Assembly: GCF_000381925.1 (NCBI RefSeq)
Contig: NZ_KB907307.1
Span: 1,984,001-2,048,000 of the forward strand
DNA from: Nocardia sp. BMG111209
GTDB taxonomy: Bacteria; Actinomycetota; Actinomycetes; Mycobacteriales; Mycobacteriaceae
DNA: 64,000 nt
Direction: 5' to 3'
Shown: in pieces, positions 1-13,967 of the stretch
How positions within the stretch are numbered: position 1 is the stretch's first letter
Layout: each line of letters begins with the position of its first letter
Made by a program: the position numbers and the translations under genes
The notes under the pieces: generated by a model
Told to the model about the DNA's origin: nothing
The model's input: the letters and a program-made list of their open reading frames with translations, nothing else
Databases searched by the model: none

Positions 1-912
1 CATCTCGAAACCGATCTGCTTGTCGAGCGTCTTGTAGACCGAGCTCAATTCCTCGAGCGTGGAGGCGGTGAAGAAGTCGCCGCCGGAGATCTTGGCGATC
101 TCGCGCAGCGCGTCGTCGTCGACCGGGACCCGCACCCGCTGGGTGCCCTTGCCGTCCTGGTCCGGGATCTCCACGGTGCCCCACGTGGTGCCGAACGAGA
201 TCGTCGACACCGGAATGCCCTTCTGTTTGGCCACCCGGGCCGCGACGAAGCCGTGCCGCGGATTGTCCACGTCCTTGTCGTCCGGCACAGTCTGCTTACC
301 GTCGGACATCAGCACGATCCGGGCCGGCGGCGGGGTCTCCGCGCCGCCGAGCACCGACGCCAGCGTGTCGATGGCCTGTAATCCGCTGAAGATGCCCTCG
401 CCGGTGGCGGTGCGCTCGGCCAGCTTCATGTTCTGGATGGCCGCCTTCACCGCCTCGCGATTCGTGGTCGGCGACACCTGCACCGACGCGGTACCGGCGA
501 AGGTGACCAGCCCGAGGTTGATACCCGGGGTGAGGCCGTCGACGAATTCGCTGGCCGCCTTCTTCGCGACCTGGATCCGCGACGGCGGCACATCGGTGGC
601 CTCCATCGACAGCGAGACGTCGATGACCAGCATGACCGTGGCCCGGTTGCGCGGCACCCGCTTCGCCGCCTGCGGCCCGGCCGCCGCGATGGTCAGCAGC
701 ACCAGCCCGACCAGCATCAGCGCCACCGGCGCGTGCCGCCACGCGCTCGGGCGTTTCGGCGCAACCTGTTCCAGCACCTCCATATTGGAGAAGCGGAGCA
801 TGTGCCGCTTGCGGCGGCGCTGCACGATCACGTACAGCAGCGCGATCGCCGCGACCACCAGGAGGAACGCCAGCCAGACGGCGGCGGTGAAATTCGAGAT
901 GGAGAAGTTCAC
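1..912 (-). CDS. VWA-domain membrane protein (Rv1481-like), C-terminus cut by window edge
   Basis: The frame is open for 304 codons and runs off the left edge, so the C-terminus is missing. The GTG start at 912 overlaps the stop of the DUF58 gene (GTGA), which implies translational coupling. Visible parts are an N-terminal membrane segment (about residues 8-26) followed by a basic RRRKRH stretch, a second hydrophobic segment near 50-65, and a von Willebrand factor A domain with the MIDAS motif DVSLS and a later MSDG loop. VWA proteins of this type work with MoxR ATPases and DUF58 proteins in metal-dependent assembly or chaperone complexes at the membrane. The gene order matches Mycobacterium Rv1479-Rv1481. 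The exact cellular role is not known. Confidence 0.88.
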   Translation of the reverse strand, partial: MNFSISNFTAAVWLAFLLVVAAIALLYVIVQRRRKRHMLRFSNMEVLEQVAPKRPSAWRHAPVALMLVGLVLLTIAAAGPQAAKRVPRNRATVMLVIDVSLSMEATDVPPSRIQVAKKAASEFVDGLTPGINLGLVTFAGTASVQVSPTTNREAVKAAIQNMKLAERTATGEGIFSGLQAIDTLASVLGGAETPPPARIVLMSDGKQTVPDDKDVDNPRHGFVAARVAKQKGIPVSTISFGTTWGTVEIPDQDGKGTQRVRVPVDDDALREIAKISGGDFFTASTLEELSSVYKTLDKQIGFEM

Positions 913-1907
913 TGTCGGGGCACCCGCCCGCTCGGGGCGCCGAAGGTGTGGCGCCGGGTGGAGACGAAACGGACCACGTCGGCGATCCAGTCCCGATCGG
1001 TTCGCAACGTCATCACCGGTGCGCCGGCGCCGCGCAGCGCCTGCTCCACATCCTCCCGGTGCCGTTGCGCGGCCCGCGCGAAATCGCTTCGCAGCGTGGC
1101 GGTCACGGTGAACTCGCGGGTGCGGCCGGTCTCCGGATCGTGCAGCACCACATCGCCGACGTCCGGTAGATCGAGATCCAGCGGATCGATCGCCTCCACC
1201 GCGAGCAGATCGTGCCGGCCCGCGATGGCGCGCAGCGAACGCTGCCAGTCGATGGCGCCGAGGAAGTCCGAAAGGACAACGGCCAGACCGCGTTTGCGCT
1301 GCGGCCGGCGCAGCGACTCGATCGCGCCGCGCAGATCGCCGCGGACGCCGTCGGCGGCGTGCGGCGTGGTGGCGATGCGGCGCAGCATGGCCTGGGCGTG
1401 CACCCGCCCGCTGCGGGCCGGAATCCGGTACAGCCGTTCGCCGTTCGCGACCACCGCGCCGATCCGGTTACCGCCGCCACTGGTGAGGTGGGTGACCGCG
1501 GCGGCCGCCGCGACGACCAGATCGCGCTTCTGGCACAACGCCGAACCGAAATCCAGGCTCGCGGACAGGTCGACCACCAGCCAGGTCTCCAGCTCCCGGT
1601 CGGCGATCATCTGCCGCACGTGCGGATGCGTGGTCCGGGCGGTGACCGACCAATCCATCTGGCGCACATCGTCACCGGGCTGGTACAGCCGGGCGTCGCC
1701 GGGTTCGGAACCGGGCCCGGGGATCAGGCCGAGGTGGTCACCGTGCAGCACGCCGTCCAGGCGGCGCCGGACCGTCAGTTCCAGAGTCCGCAGGGCGGCA
1801 GTGAGTTTCGGGTCGGTGAGCTCACCGGCCCGGAACGACGGCGGGGCATGTGTCGGGGAATTCGCTGGGTTCGTCACCGGCGCAACCGAATCCGACGCTC
1901 CGCTCAC
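909..1907 (-). CDS. DUF58 domain-containing protein (Rv1480-like)
   Basis: This 332-aa protein has the DUF58 signature GDDVRQMDW followed by TAR, at about residues 75-95. The start ATG overlaps the moxR stop (ATGA) and its own stop overlaps the VWA start (GTGA), so moxR, this gene and the VWA gene form a tightly coupled operon. DUF58 proteins are fixed partners of MoxR ATPases and VWA proteins and have a degenerate VWA-like fold. No signal peptide or membrane segment is evident, so it is probably cytoplasmic. The biochemical function is undefined, and the assignment rests on the motif and the conserved order. Confidence 0.9.
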   Translation of the reverse strand: MSGASDSVAPVTNPANSPTHAPPSFRAGELTDPKLTAALRTLELTVRRRLDGVLHGDHLGLIPGPGSEPGDARLYQPGDDVRQMDWSVTARTTHPHVRQMIADRELETWLVVDLSASLDFGSALCQKRDLVVAAAAAVTHLTSGGGNRIGAVVANGERLYRIPARSGRVHAQAMLRRIATTPHAADGVRGDLRGAIESLRRPQRKRGLAVVLSDFLGAIDWQRSLRAIAGRHDLLAVEAIDPLDLDLPDVGDVVLHDPETGRTREFTVTATLRSDFARAAQRHREDVEQALRGAGAPVMTLRTDRDWIADVVRFVSTRRHTFGAPSGRVPRQ

Positions 1908-3043
1908 TGACGGGGCGGTTGCGGGACGGGCTGGCCGCCGTTGGCCGGCGGCACGGGCGGCACCGGCACGGCGCCGGACGACGTGGGCGCACCGGTGGGC
2001 ACATTGGCCTGCGGCGACACCTGCGGCATGCCGATGGTCTGCAACACCCGGCGGATCACGTCGTCGGGGCTCACCTCGTCGGCGAGCGCGTCGTAGGACA
2101 GCACCAGACGATGCCGCAGCACGTCCGGGATCACCTCGACCACGTCCTGCGGCACCACGTAGTCGCGCCCGCGGATCAGCGCGATCGCGCGGGCGGCGGC
2201 GATGATGCCGAGGCTGGCACGCGGCGAGGCACCGTAGGCGATCCAGCCGGCCACATCGTCCATGCCCGATTCGGCGGGTTTACGGGTCGCGGCGATCACG
2301 CGCACGACGTAGTCGACCAGCGCGTGGTGCACGAAGGTGTTGGCGGCCACCCGCTGCAGGCGGATCAGTTCGGTGGGCTCGAGGATCTGCTTCGGTTCCG
2401 GCGGGGTGACACCCATCCGGTAGATGATCTCGCGCTCCTCCTCGACCGAGGGGTAGTCGACGACCACCTTGAACAGGAAGCGGTCGCGCTGCGCCTCCGG
2501 CAGCGGGTACACGCCCTCGCTCTCGATCGGGTTCTGCGTGGCCATGACCAGGAACGGATCCGGCATCGGATAGGTCTTGCCACCGATGGAGACGTGCCGC
2601 TCGGCCATCACCTCGAGCAGGGCCGACTGCACCTTCGCGGGTGCGCGGTTGATCTCGTCGGCGAGCACGAAATTGGCCACCACCGGGCCCAGTTCGGTGT
2701 CGAACTGCTCGCGGCCCTGCCGATAGATGCGGGTGCCGACGAGATCGGTGGGCACCAGGTCGGGGGTGAACTGCACGCGGGAGAAGCTGCCGCCGACCAC
2801 CCGGGCGAAGGTCTCCACCGCGAGCGTCTTCGCGATACCCGGAACGCCTTCCAGCAGTACGTGACCGCGCGCGAGCACACCGACGAGCAGCCGTTCGACC
2901 AGCCGGTCCTGACCGACGATGACGCGTTTGACTTCGTAGATCGCCTTTTCCAAGGTCTGGACGTCGCGATCGAGAGAGCTGGGAGCAGGCTCCGGTGCGT
3001 CCGTTACCGAACTCACCGCGCTCACACCGTCCGTCGAAGTCAC
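1904..3043 (-). CDS. moxR1: MoxR-family AAA+ ATPase
   Basis: MoxR ATPases remodel or activate partner proteins in the cell envelope, usually together with DUF58/VWA proteins. The Walker A GVPGIAKT lies near residues 66-73 and the Walker B ends in LADEINRAP near 127-135. The sensor region MATQNPIE and the arginine-finger region PLPEAQRDRF are present. I chose the GTG at 3043 because it follows a GGGGAG sequence and gives an MTSTDG start like mycobacterial MoxR1. Another GTG lies 13 codons upstream at 3082 without a clear ribosome site. A Pro/Val-rich tail follows the AAA lid. It is the first gene of a three-gene coupled operon, about 200 bp downstream of the RipA-like gene. Confidence 0.93.
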   Translation of the reverse strand: MTSTDGVSAVSSVTDAPEPAPSSLDRDVQTLEKAIYEVKRVIVGQDRLVERLLVGVLARGHVLLEGVPGIAKTLAVETFARVVGGSFSRVQFTPDLVPTDLVGTRIYRQGREQFDTELGPVVANFVLADEINRAPAKVQSALLEVMAERHVSIGGKTYPMPDPFLVMATQNPIESEGVYPLPEAQRDRFLFKVVVDYPSVEEEREIIYRMGVTPPEPKQILEPTELIRLQRVAANTFVHHALVDYVVRVIAATRKPAESGMDDVAGWIAYGASPRASLGIIAAARAIALIRGRDYVVPQDVVEVIPDVLRHRLVLSYDALADEVSPDDVIRRVLQTIGMPQVSPQANVPTGAPTSSGAVPVPPVPPANGGQPVPQPPRQ

Positions 3044-3240
3044 AAACTCCCCGCTTTCGCTGTCGTCCACTGTGCGGTGCACATCATTTCATTGCCGGTG
3101 CACACCACGGTCTCGTGCCGTGCGCACCCGGATACGCTGTGCCGTGTTCCCAACTATTCCAGGTCCGAACGAAAGATGCCGCAACCGGGATGGGTTTGTT
3201 CCGGCCGGGTTCTCGGCCGATTCTCAGACTCCGGCCGCCG

Positions 3241-4662
3241 TCAGGGGATCAAACGGACCGCATACGGCATGATGCCACCTTCGCGTACCGCCGACACGCG
3301 AACCACCTCGCCGGACTCCGGCGCCTCGATCATCCGGCCGCCGCCGAGGTACAGCGCCACGTGCTGACTGCCGCCGGGACCCCAGAACAGCATGTCGCCG
3401 CGCTCCCGCTCGGCGACCGGGATCCGGGCGCCCATGTGGTACTGGTAGCCGCTGTAGTGCGGCAGCGAGATGCCGACGCCGGCGAACGCGTACAACATCA
3501 GCCCCGAGCAATCGAAGCCGACCTTGTCGTAATCGCCGAAACTGTCGGCGACGCCGCCGTCGTGAATGCCCTTGGTGGGCCCGTTCTCGTCGCCGCCACC
3601 CCAGGAATAGATGACGCCCAGCTGCGACATCGCCCGGTCGACCACGGTCTCGATCAACTCACCGCGGTCGCCGATCGGGCGGCCCGGCGGACTGATCGAG
3701 GAATGCGGGGCGGGCGAATTGTCCAATTGTGTGTGCGGCCGGCGGCCGGCGCCGAGTTGCGCGGCCCGGCCCAGCGCGTCCCCGTCGGCCGCGGCGCGGG
3801 CCGCGGCGGCGGCCGCCGCGGCCTGTGCGGCGGCCTCCTCCGCGCGGCGTTGCCGGTCCCAGGCCAGGTAGGCGTCGCGCTGGCCCTGTAGCCCCGCCAC
3901 CTGCTGACGGGCGAAATCCAGCCGGTGCTGGGCGGTATCGCGCTGGGTGACCAGTCCGGCCCGCCGGCCGGCCTGCGCGTCCTGCGCGGCGCGCGCCGCC
4001 GACACCGCCGATTCCGCGTCGGCGCGCCGGGCGTCGGCCTCGGCCGCGGCCGCATCGGCGGCCTGTTTCGCCTCGCGCGCCACGGAATCCTTGTTGGCCC
4101 GGTCGATCTGGGCCCGGCGCAGCCCCTCCAGCGCCGACTGCTGCGAACTCGACACCACGCTGAGCAGCTGCGACCGGGTCAGGGCCACATCCGGCGTCGC
4201 GCCGGACAGATAGGTGGTCATCGAGCCGGTGGCCGGGCTGGTGTAGGCCGCCACGGCGAACCGGTCGAACTCCGCGCGCGCCCGTTCCACGTTCGCCCCC
4301 GCGTCGGCCAGGTCGCGCTGGGTGGCGGCGACCGCGGCGGCCGCCGTGTCCGCGGCCTCGCGCGCGGTCTGCAGATCGACCAGCGCCTTGTTGACCGCCT
4401 CGCGTTTGATCGCGACGTCCGCATCCAGTTGCTGCAGTTGCTGATCCGCGACGGCGACCTCGTTGATCAGCCCGCCGACCTCGGCCACGCCGGTGTCCAC
4501 CTGCGCGCCCGCGGCGGCGATGTCACCGTCGCTGGGATTGGGTGGCGGCGGGGGCACCGCGCCGGCGACCGCGGGCAGCGCGATGATCGCGCACACCAGC
4601 AATCCTCCAGCGACCTCATGCATCCTTCGGCGACGCGTCGGCGACGCTCCCGGCACTCGCAT
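3241..4662 (-). CDS. RipA-like NlpC/P60 peptidoglycan endopeptidase
   Basis: Predicted secreted cell-wall hydrolase cutting the D-Glu-mDAP bond of stem peptides. The ATG at 4662 follows a strong GGGAGGT site with good spacing and gives 473 aa, almost the length of M. tuberculosis RipA (472 aa). An earlier start at 4749 is not needed. Residues 1-40 are a basic n-region and hydrophobic signal peptide ending near AGA, then a Pro-rich linker. Residues about 50-280 are Ala/Glu/Arg-rich coiled coil. The NlpC/P60 domain follows, with catalytic Cys385 in GFDCSG, His434 in GSQHVALYLG and Glu446. Mycobacteria carry ripA and ripB in tandem here, but only one copy is present in this window. Confidence 0.93.
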   Translation of the reverse strand: MRVPGASPTRRRRMHEVAGGLLVCAIIALPAVAGAVPPPPPNPSDGDIAAAGAQVDTGVAEVGGLINEVAVADQQLQQLDADVAIKREAVNKALVDLQTAREAADTAAAAVAATQRDLADAGANVERARAEFDRFAVAAYTSPATGSMTTYLSGATPDVALTRSQLLSVVSSSQQSALEGLRRAQIDRANKDSVAREAKQAADAAAAEADARRADAESAVSAARAAQDAQAGRRAGLVTQRDTAQHRLDFARQQVAGLQGQRDAYLAWDRQRRAEEAAAQAAAAAAAARAAADGDALGRAAQLGAGRRPHTQLDNSPAPHSSISPPGRPIGDRGELIETVVDRAMSQLGVIYSWGGGDENGPTKGIHDGGVADSFGDYDKVGFDCSGLMLYAFAGVGISLPHYSGYQYHMGARIPVAERERGDMLFWGPGGSQHVALYLGGGRMIEAPESGEVVRVSAVREGGIMPYAVRLIP

Positions 4663-8706
<4,044 letters not shown>

Positions 8707-8721
8707 CACTGCGGGCGCCAC

Positions 8722-8754
8722 GGTCCGGGCCCCGAGATCCTCGGGGCCCGGGCC
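8722..8754 (+). terminator. Hairpin after acn
   Basis: The arms 8726-8736 and 8740-8750 are perfectly complementary over 11 bp around a 3-nt loop, and pairing extends outward to 8722/8754 with one G-T wobble. Only a short pyrimidine tract follows, so it could be a terminator or an attenuator reducing read-through into the TetR gene 20 bp further on. Confidence 0.72.
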
Positions 8755-8773
8755 CTTCCCGTTTGGAGGAGCC

Positions 8774-9340
8774 ATGCCCAAGGTCAGTGATGACCATCTC
8801 GCGGCCCGCCGCAGCCAGATTCTCGACGGAGCGCGCAGCTGTTTCGCCGAATACGGCTACGAGGGCGCCACGGTACGGCGTCTCGAGGAGGCGATCGGAC
8901 TGTCCCGTGGTGCGATCTTCCACCACTTCCGGGACAAGGACGCGCTGTTCCTCGCGCTGGCGCAGGAGGACGCCGAGCGAATGGCCGACGTCGCGGCCAA
9001 TCAGGGCCTGGTGCAGGTGATGCGGGATATGCTCGCCAATCCGGAGCAGTACAACTGGCTGGGCACCCGGCTCGAGATCGCCCGCCGGTTGCGCACCGAT
9101 CCCGAGTTCGCCGCAGGCTGGACCCAGCGCTCGGCCGAACTCACCGCCGCCACCCTGGCCCGGTTGGAACGGCGCAAGGCCGCGGGCGCGCTGCGCGACG
9201 ACGTACCCACGGACGTGCTGCTGGGCTATCTGGACCTGGTCCTGGACGGGCTCATCGCCCGGATCGCCTCGGGACATGCCGGTGACAACCTCGGGGCCGT
9301 ACTCGACCTGGTCGAGGCGTCGGTGCGGCGCAAGCCCTAG
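8774..9340 (+). CDS. acnR: TetR-family repressor, AcnR-like
   Basis: This 188-aa TetR regulator sits directly downstream of acn, the position of AcnR in Corynebacterium and of Rv1474c in mycobacteria. An N-terminal HTH (about residues 12-57) contains GYEGATVRRLEEAIGLSRGAIFHHF. The C-terminal domain would bind a ligand; corynebacterial AcnR responds to citrate-type effectors. The ATG follows GGAGGAG with a short spacer. An exact AcnR consensus lies in the acn promoter. Expression probably comes partly from read-through past the acn hairpin. Confidence 0.87.
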   Translation: MPKVSDDHLAARRSQILDGARSCFAEYGYEGATVRRLEEAIGLSRGAIFHHFRDKDALFLALAQEDAERMADVAANQGLVQVMRDMLANPEQYNWLGTRLEIARRLRTDPEFAAGWTQRSAELTAATLARLERRKAAGALRDDVPTDVLLGYLDLVLDGLIARIASGHAGDNLGAVLDLVEASVRRKP

Positions 9341-9553
9341 GCGCACCCGCGCCGCGGACACCCGGCCCGCGGGTTGCCGTCATTGATATCGCATACGAAA
9401 AACTCACGGCGATAGGCCATTCCGGGCCGGTACCGGAAGATTGCCGGACGGTCCCGAAATCCTCCGATGCCGGTCGATCGATGCCGCCGTCACGCTATGA
9501 TCGGTTCTCGTTCAGGTCCCGTAGCAAACCGCGAGCAGATCGGAGACCAGCTC

Positions 9554-10024
9554 ATGACCGAGGCCGTTTCCTCGTCCGATCCGGATACGGCGGCGCCGCC
9601 GCCGGTGACCGCCGCCGGCGCGGCAACCCTGTCCGGGCAGCTACTTTCCGCGTCCGACCGCGCGGTGGTCCTCCGATCCGCCGAGGGCACATGGACTTTC
9701 GATCCGGCCGATGTCATCCAGATCGAAACATTCGGCGCCACAGCCGGTTCCGAGACCGGTTCGGCGATGGTCCGGGTGCGGCCCGGCGCCACCGCCGATT
9801 TCACGCAGCGGCGGCGCATAGCCCTCGCCGAACGCCCGATGACGTTGCCCGGCAGTCAATCCCCCGCCCGCGGTGACGAGCAGTTGCAGCAGCTCACCGA
9901 GAAGTGGGCCGGCACATTGCATCTCAGTACCCGTCCCGGCGTCGGTGGCGCCACCCTGACCTGCTGCCAGACCCGATCCTTCGCCCGTAGCGACGACGGC
10001 ATCGCCTGCGACAGTCTCGACTAG
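9554..10024 (+). CDS. Unknown 156-aa protein; candidate precursor/partner of the following ATP-grasp ligase
   Basis: I do not recognise a family. The ATG at 9554 follows CGGAG. A possible -10 TATGAT lies at 9496-9501, giving a short leader. After a Ser/Ala/Pro-rich N-terminus, residues about 25-75 look like a small beta-barrel (repeated hydrophobic strands around LRSAEGTWTF and DVIQIETFG). A linker follows, and then a distinct C-terminal segment with a CC pair, a third Cys and many Thr, Ser and Asp residues ending IACDSLD. The ATP-grasp gene starts 7 bp after its stop, so the two are co-transcribed. A C-terminus rich in hydroxyl and acidic residues beside an MvdD-like ligase suggests a graspetide precursor, but no repeated core motif proves this. 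Confidence 0.72.
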   Translation: MTEAVSSSDPDTAAPPPVTAAGAATLSGQLLSASDRAVVLRSAEGTWTFDPADVIQIETFGATAGSETGSAMVRVRPGATADFTQRRRIALAERPMTLPGSQSPARGDEQLQQLTEKWAGTLHLSTRPGVGGATLTCCQTRSFARSDDGIACDSLD

Positions 10025-10031
10025 GCGCCCG

Positions 10032-10994
10032 ATGCCCGCTCGAACGGCGAGCGCGGTGCTGATCGTCACCGAATCCGACGATCTGCACGCCGACGCGCTG
10101 GCCGCCACCCTGCTGCGCGACCACCGGATGTCCCCGCTACGCCTGGACATGCGCGACTTCCCCAGGGAGGGCGGCAGTTTCCGGCTCGACCGGGCCGGCG
10201 CCGGCCGCAGCCTCGGAAATCTGCCCGGCCTCGACGAGGTCGGCGCCGTATGGTGGCGGCGTCCGCGCGGCGCCGAGGTGCCGCCCGGGATGCGCCGCGC
10301 CGACGACGAATACCGCCAGGCCGAATGCGACGGCTTCCTCCAGGGCCTGCTGTGGTCGATTCCGGCGCTGTGGGTCAACGATCCCGGCGCCGAGCGCACC
10401 GCGAGCCGCAAACTCGTCCAGCTCGAGACCGCGCGCCGATCCGGTTTCACCATTCCGGAGACACTGGTCACCACCGACCCGGACGAGGCCCGCAGTTTCG
10501 TCGAATCCCGTTCCGGCCCGGTGGTTTACAAACGCACCGGCACCGGCCGCGCGGAATTCTCCGAGACCCGTCTGGTCACCGCGGCCGATCTGGCCCGCCT
10601 CGACAGCATCCGATGGGCGCCGACCACGTTCCAGGACTACGTCGACGCCGACTGCGATCTGCGCGTGGTCTGGATCGACGGGGTCGAGTGGACCGTGCGC
10701 ATCGACTCGCAATCCGGTGTGGGACGGGTCGATTCGCGCCTGGACACCTCGGTCGACTTCCGGCCCGAGCGATTGCCCGCCGCGGTCAGCAAATCCCTCA
10801 CCACCCTGATGGGTGCGCTGGGATTGGCATTCGGCGTGCTGGACATCCGGCTCGGTCTCGACGGCGAGTACTACTTCCTGGAGGTGAACCCACAGGGGCA
10901 GTTCGCCTATCTGGAGATCAAGACCGGCTTGCCGCTGTTCGCGAGCCTGGCCAACTATCTCGTCACCGGCGATGCCGCCGTGCCCGGTCGCTGA
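10032..10994 (+). CDS. MvdD-like ATP-grasp ligase
   Basis: This 320-aa ATP-grasp protein resembles MvdC/MvdD ligases, which form macrolactone or macrolactam links between side chains in graspetide RiPPs. Features include the pre-ATP-grasp region with VWWRRP near residue 74, a nucleotide-binding lysine in PVVYKRTGTG near 162, the FGVLDIRL strand, and the metal-binding end YYFLEVNPQGQFAYLEIKTG. Its ribosome site is weak, and its start lies 7 bp after the preceding stop, which suggests coupled translation. No dedicated transporter or peptidase is adjacent. Other ATP-grasp ligases of the RimK/GshB type are possible, but the WWRRP and NPQGQF motifs favour the MvdD group. Confidence 0.85.
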   Translation: MPARTASAVLIVTESDDLHADALAATLLRDHRMSPLRLDMRDFPREGGSFRLDRAGAGRSLGNLPGLDEVGAVWWRRPRGAEVPPGMRRADDEYRQAECDGFLQGLLWSIPALWVNDPGAERTASRKLVQLETARRSGFTIPETLVTTDPDEARSFVESRSGPVVYKRTGTGRAEFSETRLVTAADLARLDSIRWAPTTFQDYVDADCDLRVVWIDGVEWTVRIDSQSGVGRVDSRLDTSVDFRPERLPAAVSKSLTTLMGALGLAFGVLDIRLGLDGEYYFLEVNPQGQFAYLEIKTGLPLFASLANYLVTGDAAVPGR

Positions 10995-11023
10995 TCGGGC
11001 CCGGCGCCGCCGAGGCGGTCGTT

Positions 11024-11263
11024 CTACTTACTGGTCGCCTTGCGGCGATTCGCGCCACCACGGCTGCGGAGTTGCACATGCGACTCCACGAGCACGTTGT
11101 GGATGAAGCCGTACGAGCGACCGGTCTCCCGGGCCAATGAGCGGATGCTGGCACCCGCCTCGTATTGCTTCTTCAACTGGGTTTGCAGTCGGTCTCGCGA
11201 CTTCCCGGTGACGCGCGTGCCCTTACCCAATGCAGATTTCCCCTGTGCGGGCCTGTCACTCAT
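11024..11263 (-). CDS. Small helix-turn-helix protein (Rv1473A-like)
   Basis: 79 aa from the ATG at 11263, which has a very good GGAGGA site; an earlier start at 11296 is not needed. It has a basic N-terminus, then a helix-turn-helix of the Hin/Sigma-70-r4 type around QYEAGASIRSLARETGRSYG, and a basic tail. A small predicted regulator in the same place, between the acn/AcnR block and the ABC-F gene, is Rv1473A in M. tuberculosis. Its targets are unknown. Confidence 0.87.
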   Translation of the reverse strand: MSDRPAQGKSALGKGTRVTGKSRDRLQTQLKKQYEAGASIRSLARETGRSYGFIHNVLVESHVQLRSRGGANRRKATSK

Positions 11264-11391
11264 GGCTTCCTCCGGTCGCCCTGCAGCCTTATTCAAGGCT
11301 AGACACTCCGGCGTCCGTGATCAACGCTTTGATGTGATTCGGATCACGAAATCTCGACAAAAGGCATCCGAGGCCCGAGCGGCCAAGGGCG

Positions 11392-13023
<1,632 letters not shown>

Positions 13024-13197
13024 AAAGGTCTCCTCGAGCTGATGTGTACGGGATGGCGGCTCGTGCAGAGTGTGCTCCCGATACCCGCACGCCGACCACT
13101 CAGTTTACCGGTGTCCCGCGCAACGACCGCATCGCGCCGGTAACGAGGCCGTGACGAGCCTCCCGAGGCGGCCTCGGGCTCCGGTAGCGTCCCTGCC

Positions 13198-13962
13198 ATG
13201 ACCGACGACGTGGCGGGCAGGGGCGCACTGGTCACCGGCGCGAGCCGGGGCATCGGCAAGGCCATCGCGGCGGAACTGCTGGCCCGCGGCGCGCACGTAC
13301 TGATCACCGCGCGCAAGCCCGAACCGCTCGCGGCGGCCGCCGAGGAACTGCGATCCCTCGGCCATCCGGGCCGGGTGCTCACCCAGGCGGGCAACGCCGG
13401 CGACGCCACCGCCCGCGGCGACGCCGTGATGACGGCGGTGGCCGAGTTCGGCTCGCTGGACATCCTGATCAACAACACCGGGATCAATCCGGTGTTCGGC
13501 GCGCTGATGGACGCCGACCTGGACGCGGTCCGCAAGATCTTCGACGTCAACGTCGTCGCCACCCTCGGCTACATCCAGGAGGCGTACCGGTCCTGGATGC
13601 AGACCCACGGCGGCGCGATCGTCAACATCGCCAGCGTGGCCGGGCTGCGGTCCACCGGGGTGATCGCCGCCTACGGCGCCTCCAAGGCGGCGCTGATCCG
13701 CCTCACCGAGGAACTGGCCTGGCAGCTGGGCCCGTCGATCCGGGTCAACGCGGTCGCGCCGGGTGTGGTGAAGACCACGTTCGCCGGTCCGCTCTACTCC
13801 GCCGGCGAGGAGACCGCGGCGGCCGCGTACCCGATGAAGCGCCTGGGCACTCCCGAGGACGTGGCCGCGCTGGTCGGCTTCCTGGTCTCCGACCGGGCGG
13901 CCTGGATCACCGGCGAGGTGGTCCGGGTCGACGGTGGCCTGCTCGCCACCGGCGGCGTCTGA
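13198..13962 (+). CDS. Short-chain dehydrogenase/reductase
   Basis: This 254-aa classical SDR uses NAD(P)H to oxidise or reduce an alcohol/carbonyl. It has the cofactor motif TGASRGIG near residue 13, the NNTG motif (normally NNAG) near 88, the catalytic Ser in NIASVAG and the YGASK motif near 155-159. The ATG is at 13198. It is divergent from the ABC-F gene and convergent with the Pro-rich protein, with only 5 bp between stops. FabG-like similarity is general, and the substrate cannot be predicted. Confidence 0.9.
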   Translation: MTDDVAGRGALVTGASRGIGKAIAAELLARGAHVLITARKPEPLAAAAEELRSLGHPGRVLTQAGNAGDATARGDAVMTAVAEFGSLDILINNTGINPVFGALMDADLDAVRKIFDVNVVATLGYIQEAYRSWMQTHGGAIVNIASVAGLRSTGVIAAYGASKAALIRLTEELAWQLGPSIRVNAVAPGVVKTTFAGPLYSAGEETAAAAYPMKRLGTPEDVAALVGFLVSDRAAWITGEVVRVDGGLLATGGV

Positions 13963-13967
13963 TCGGA

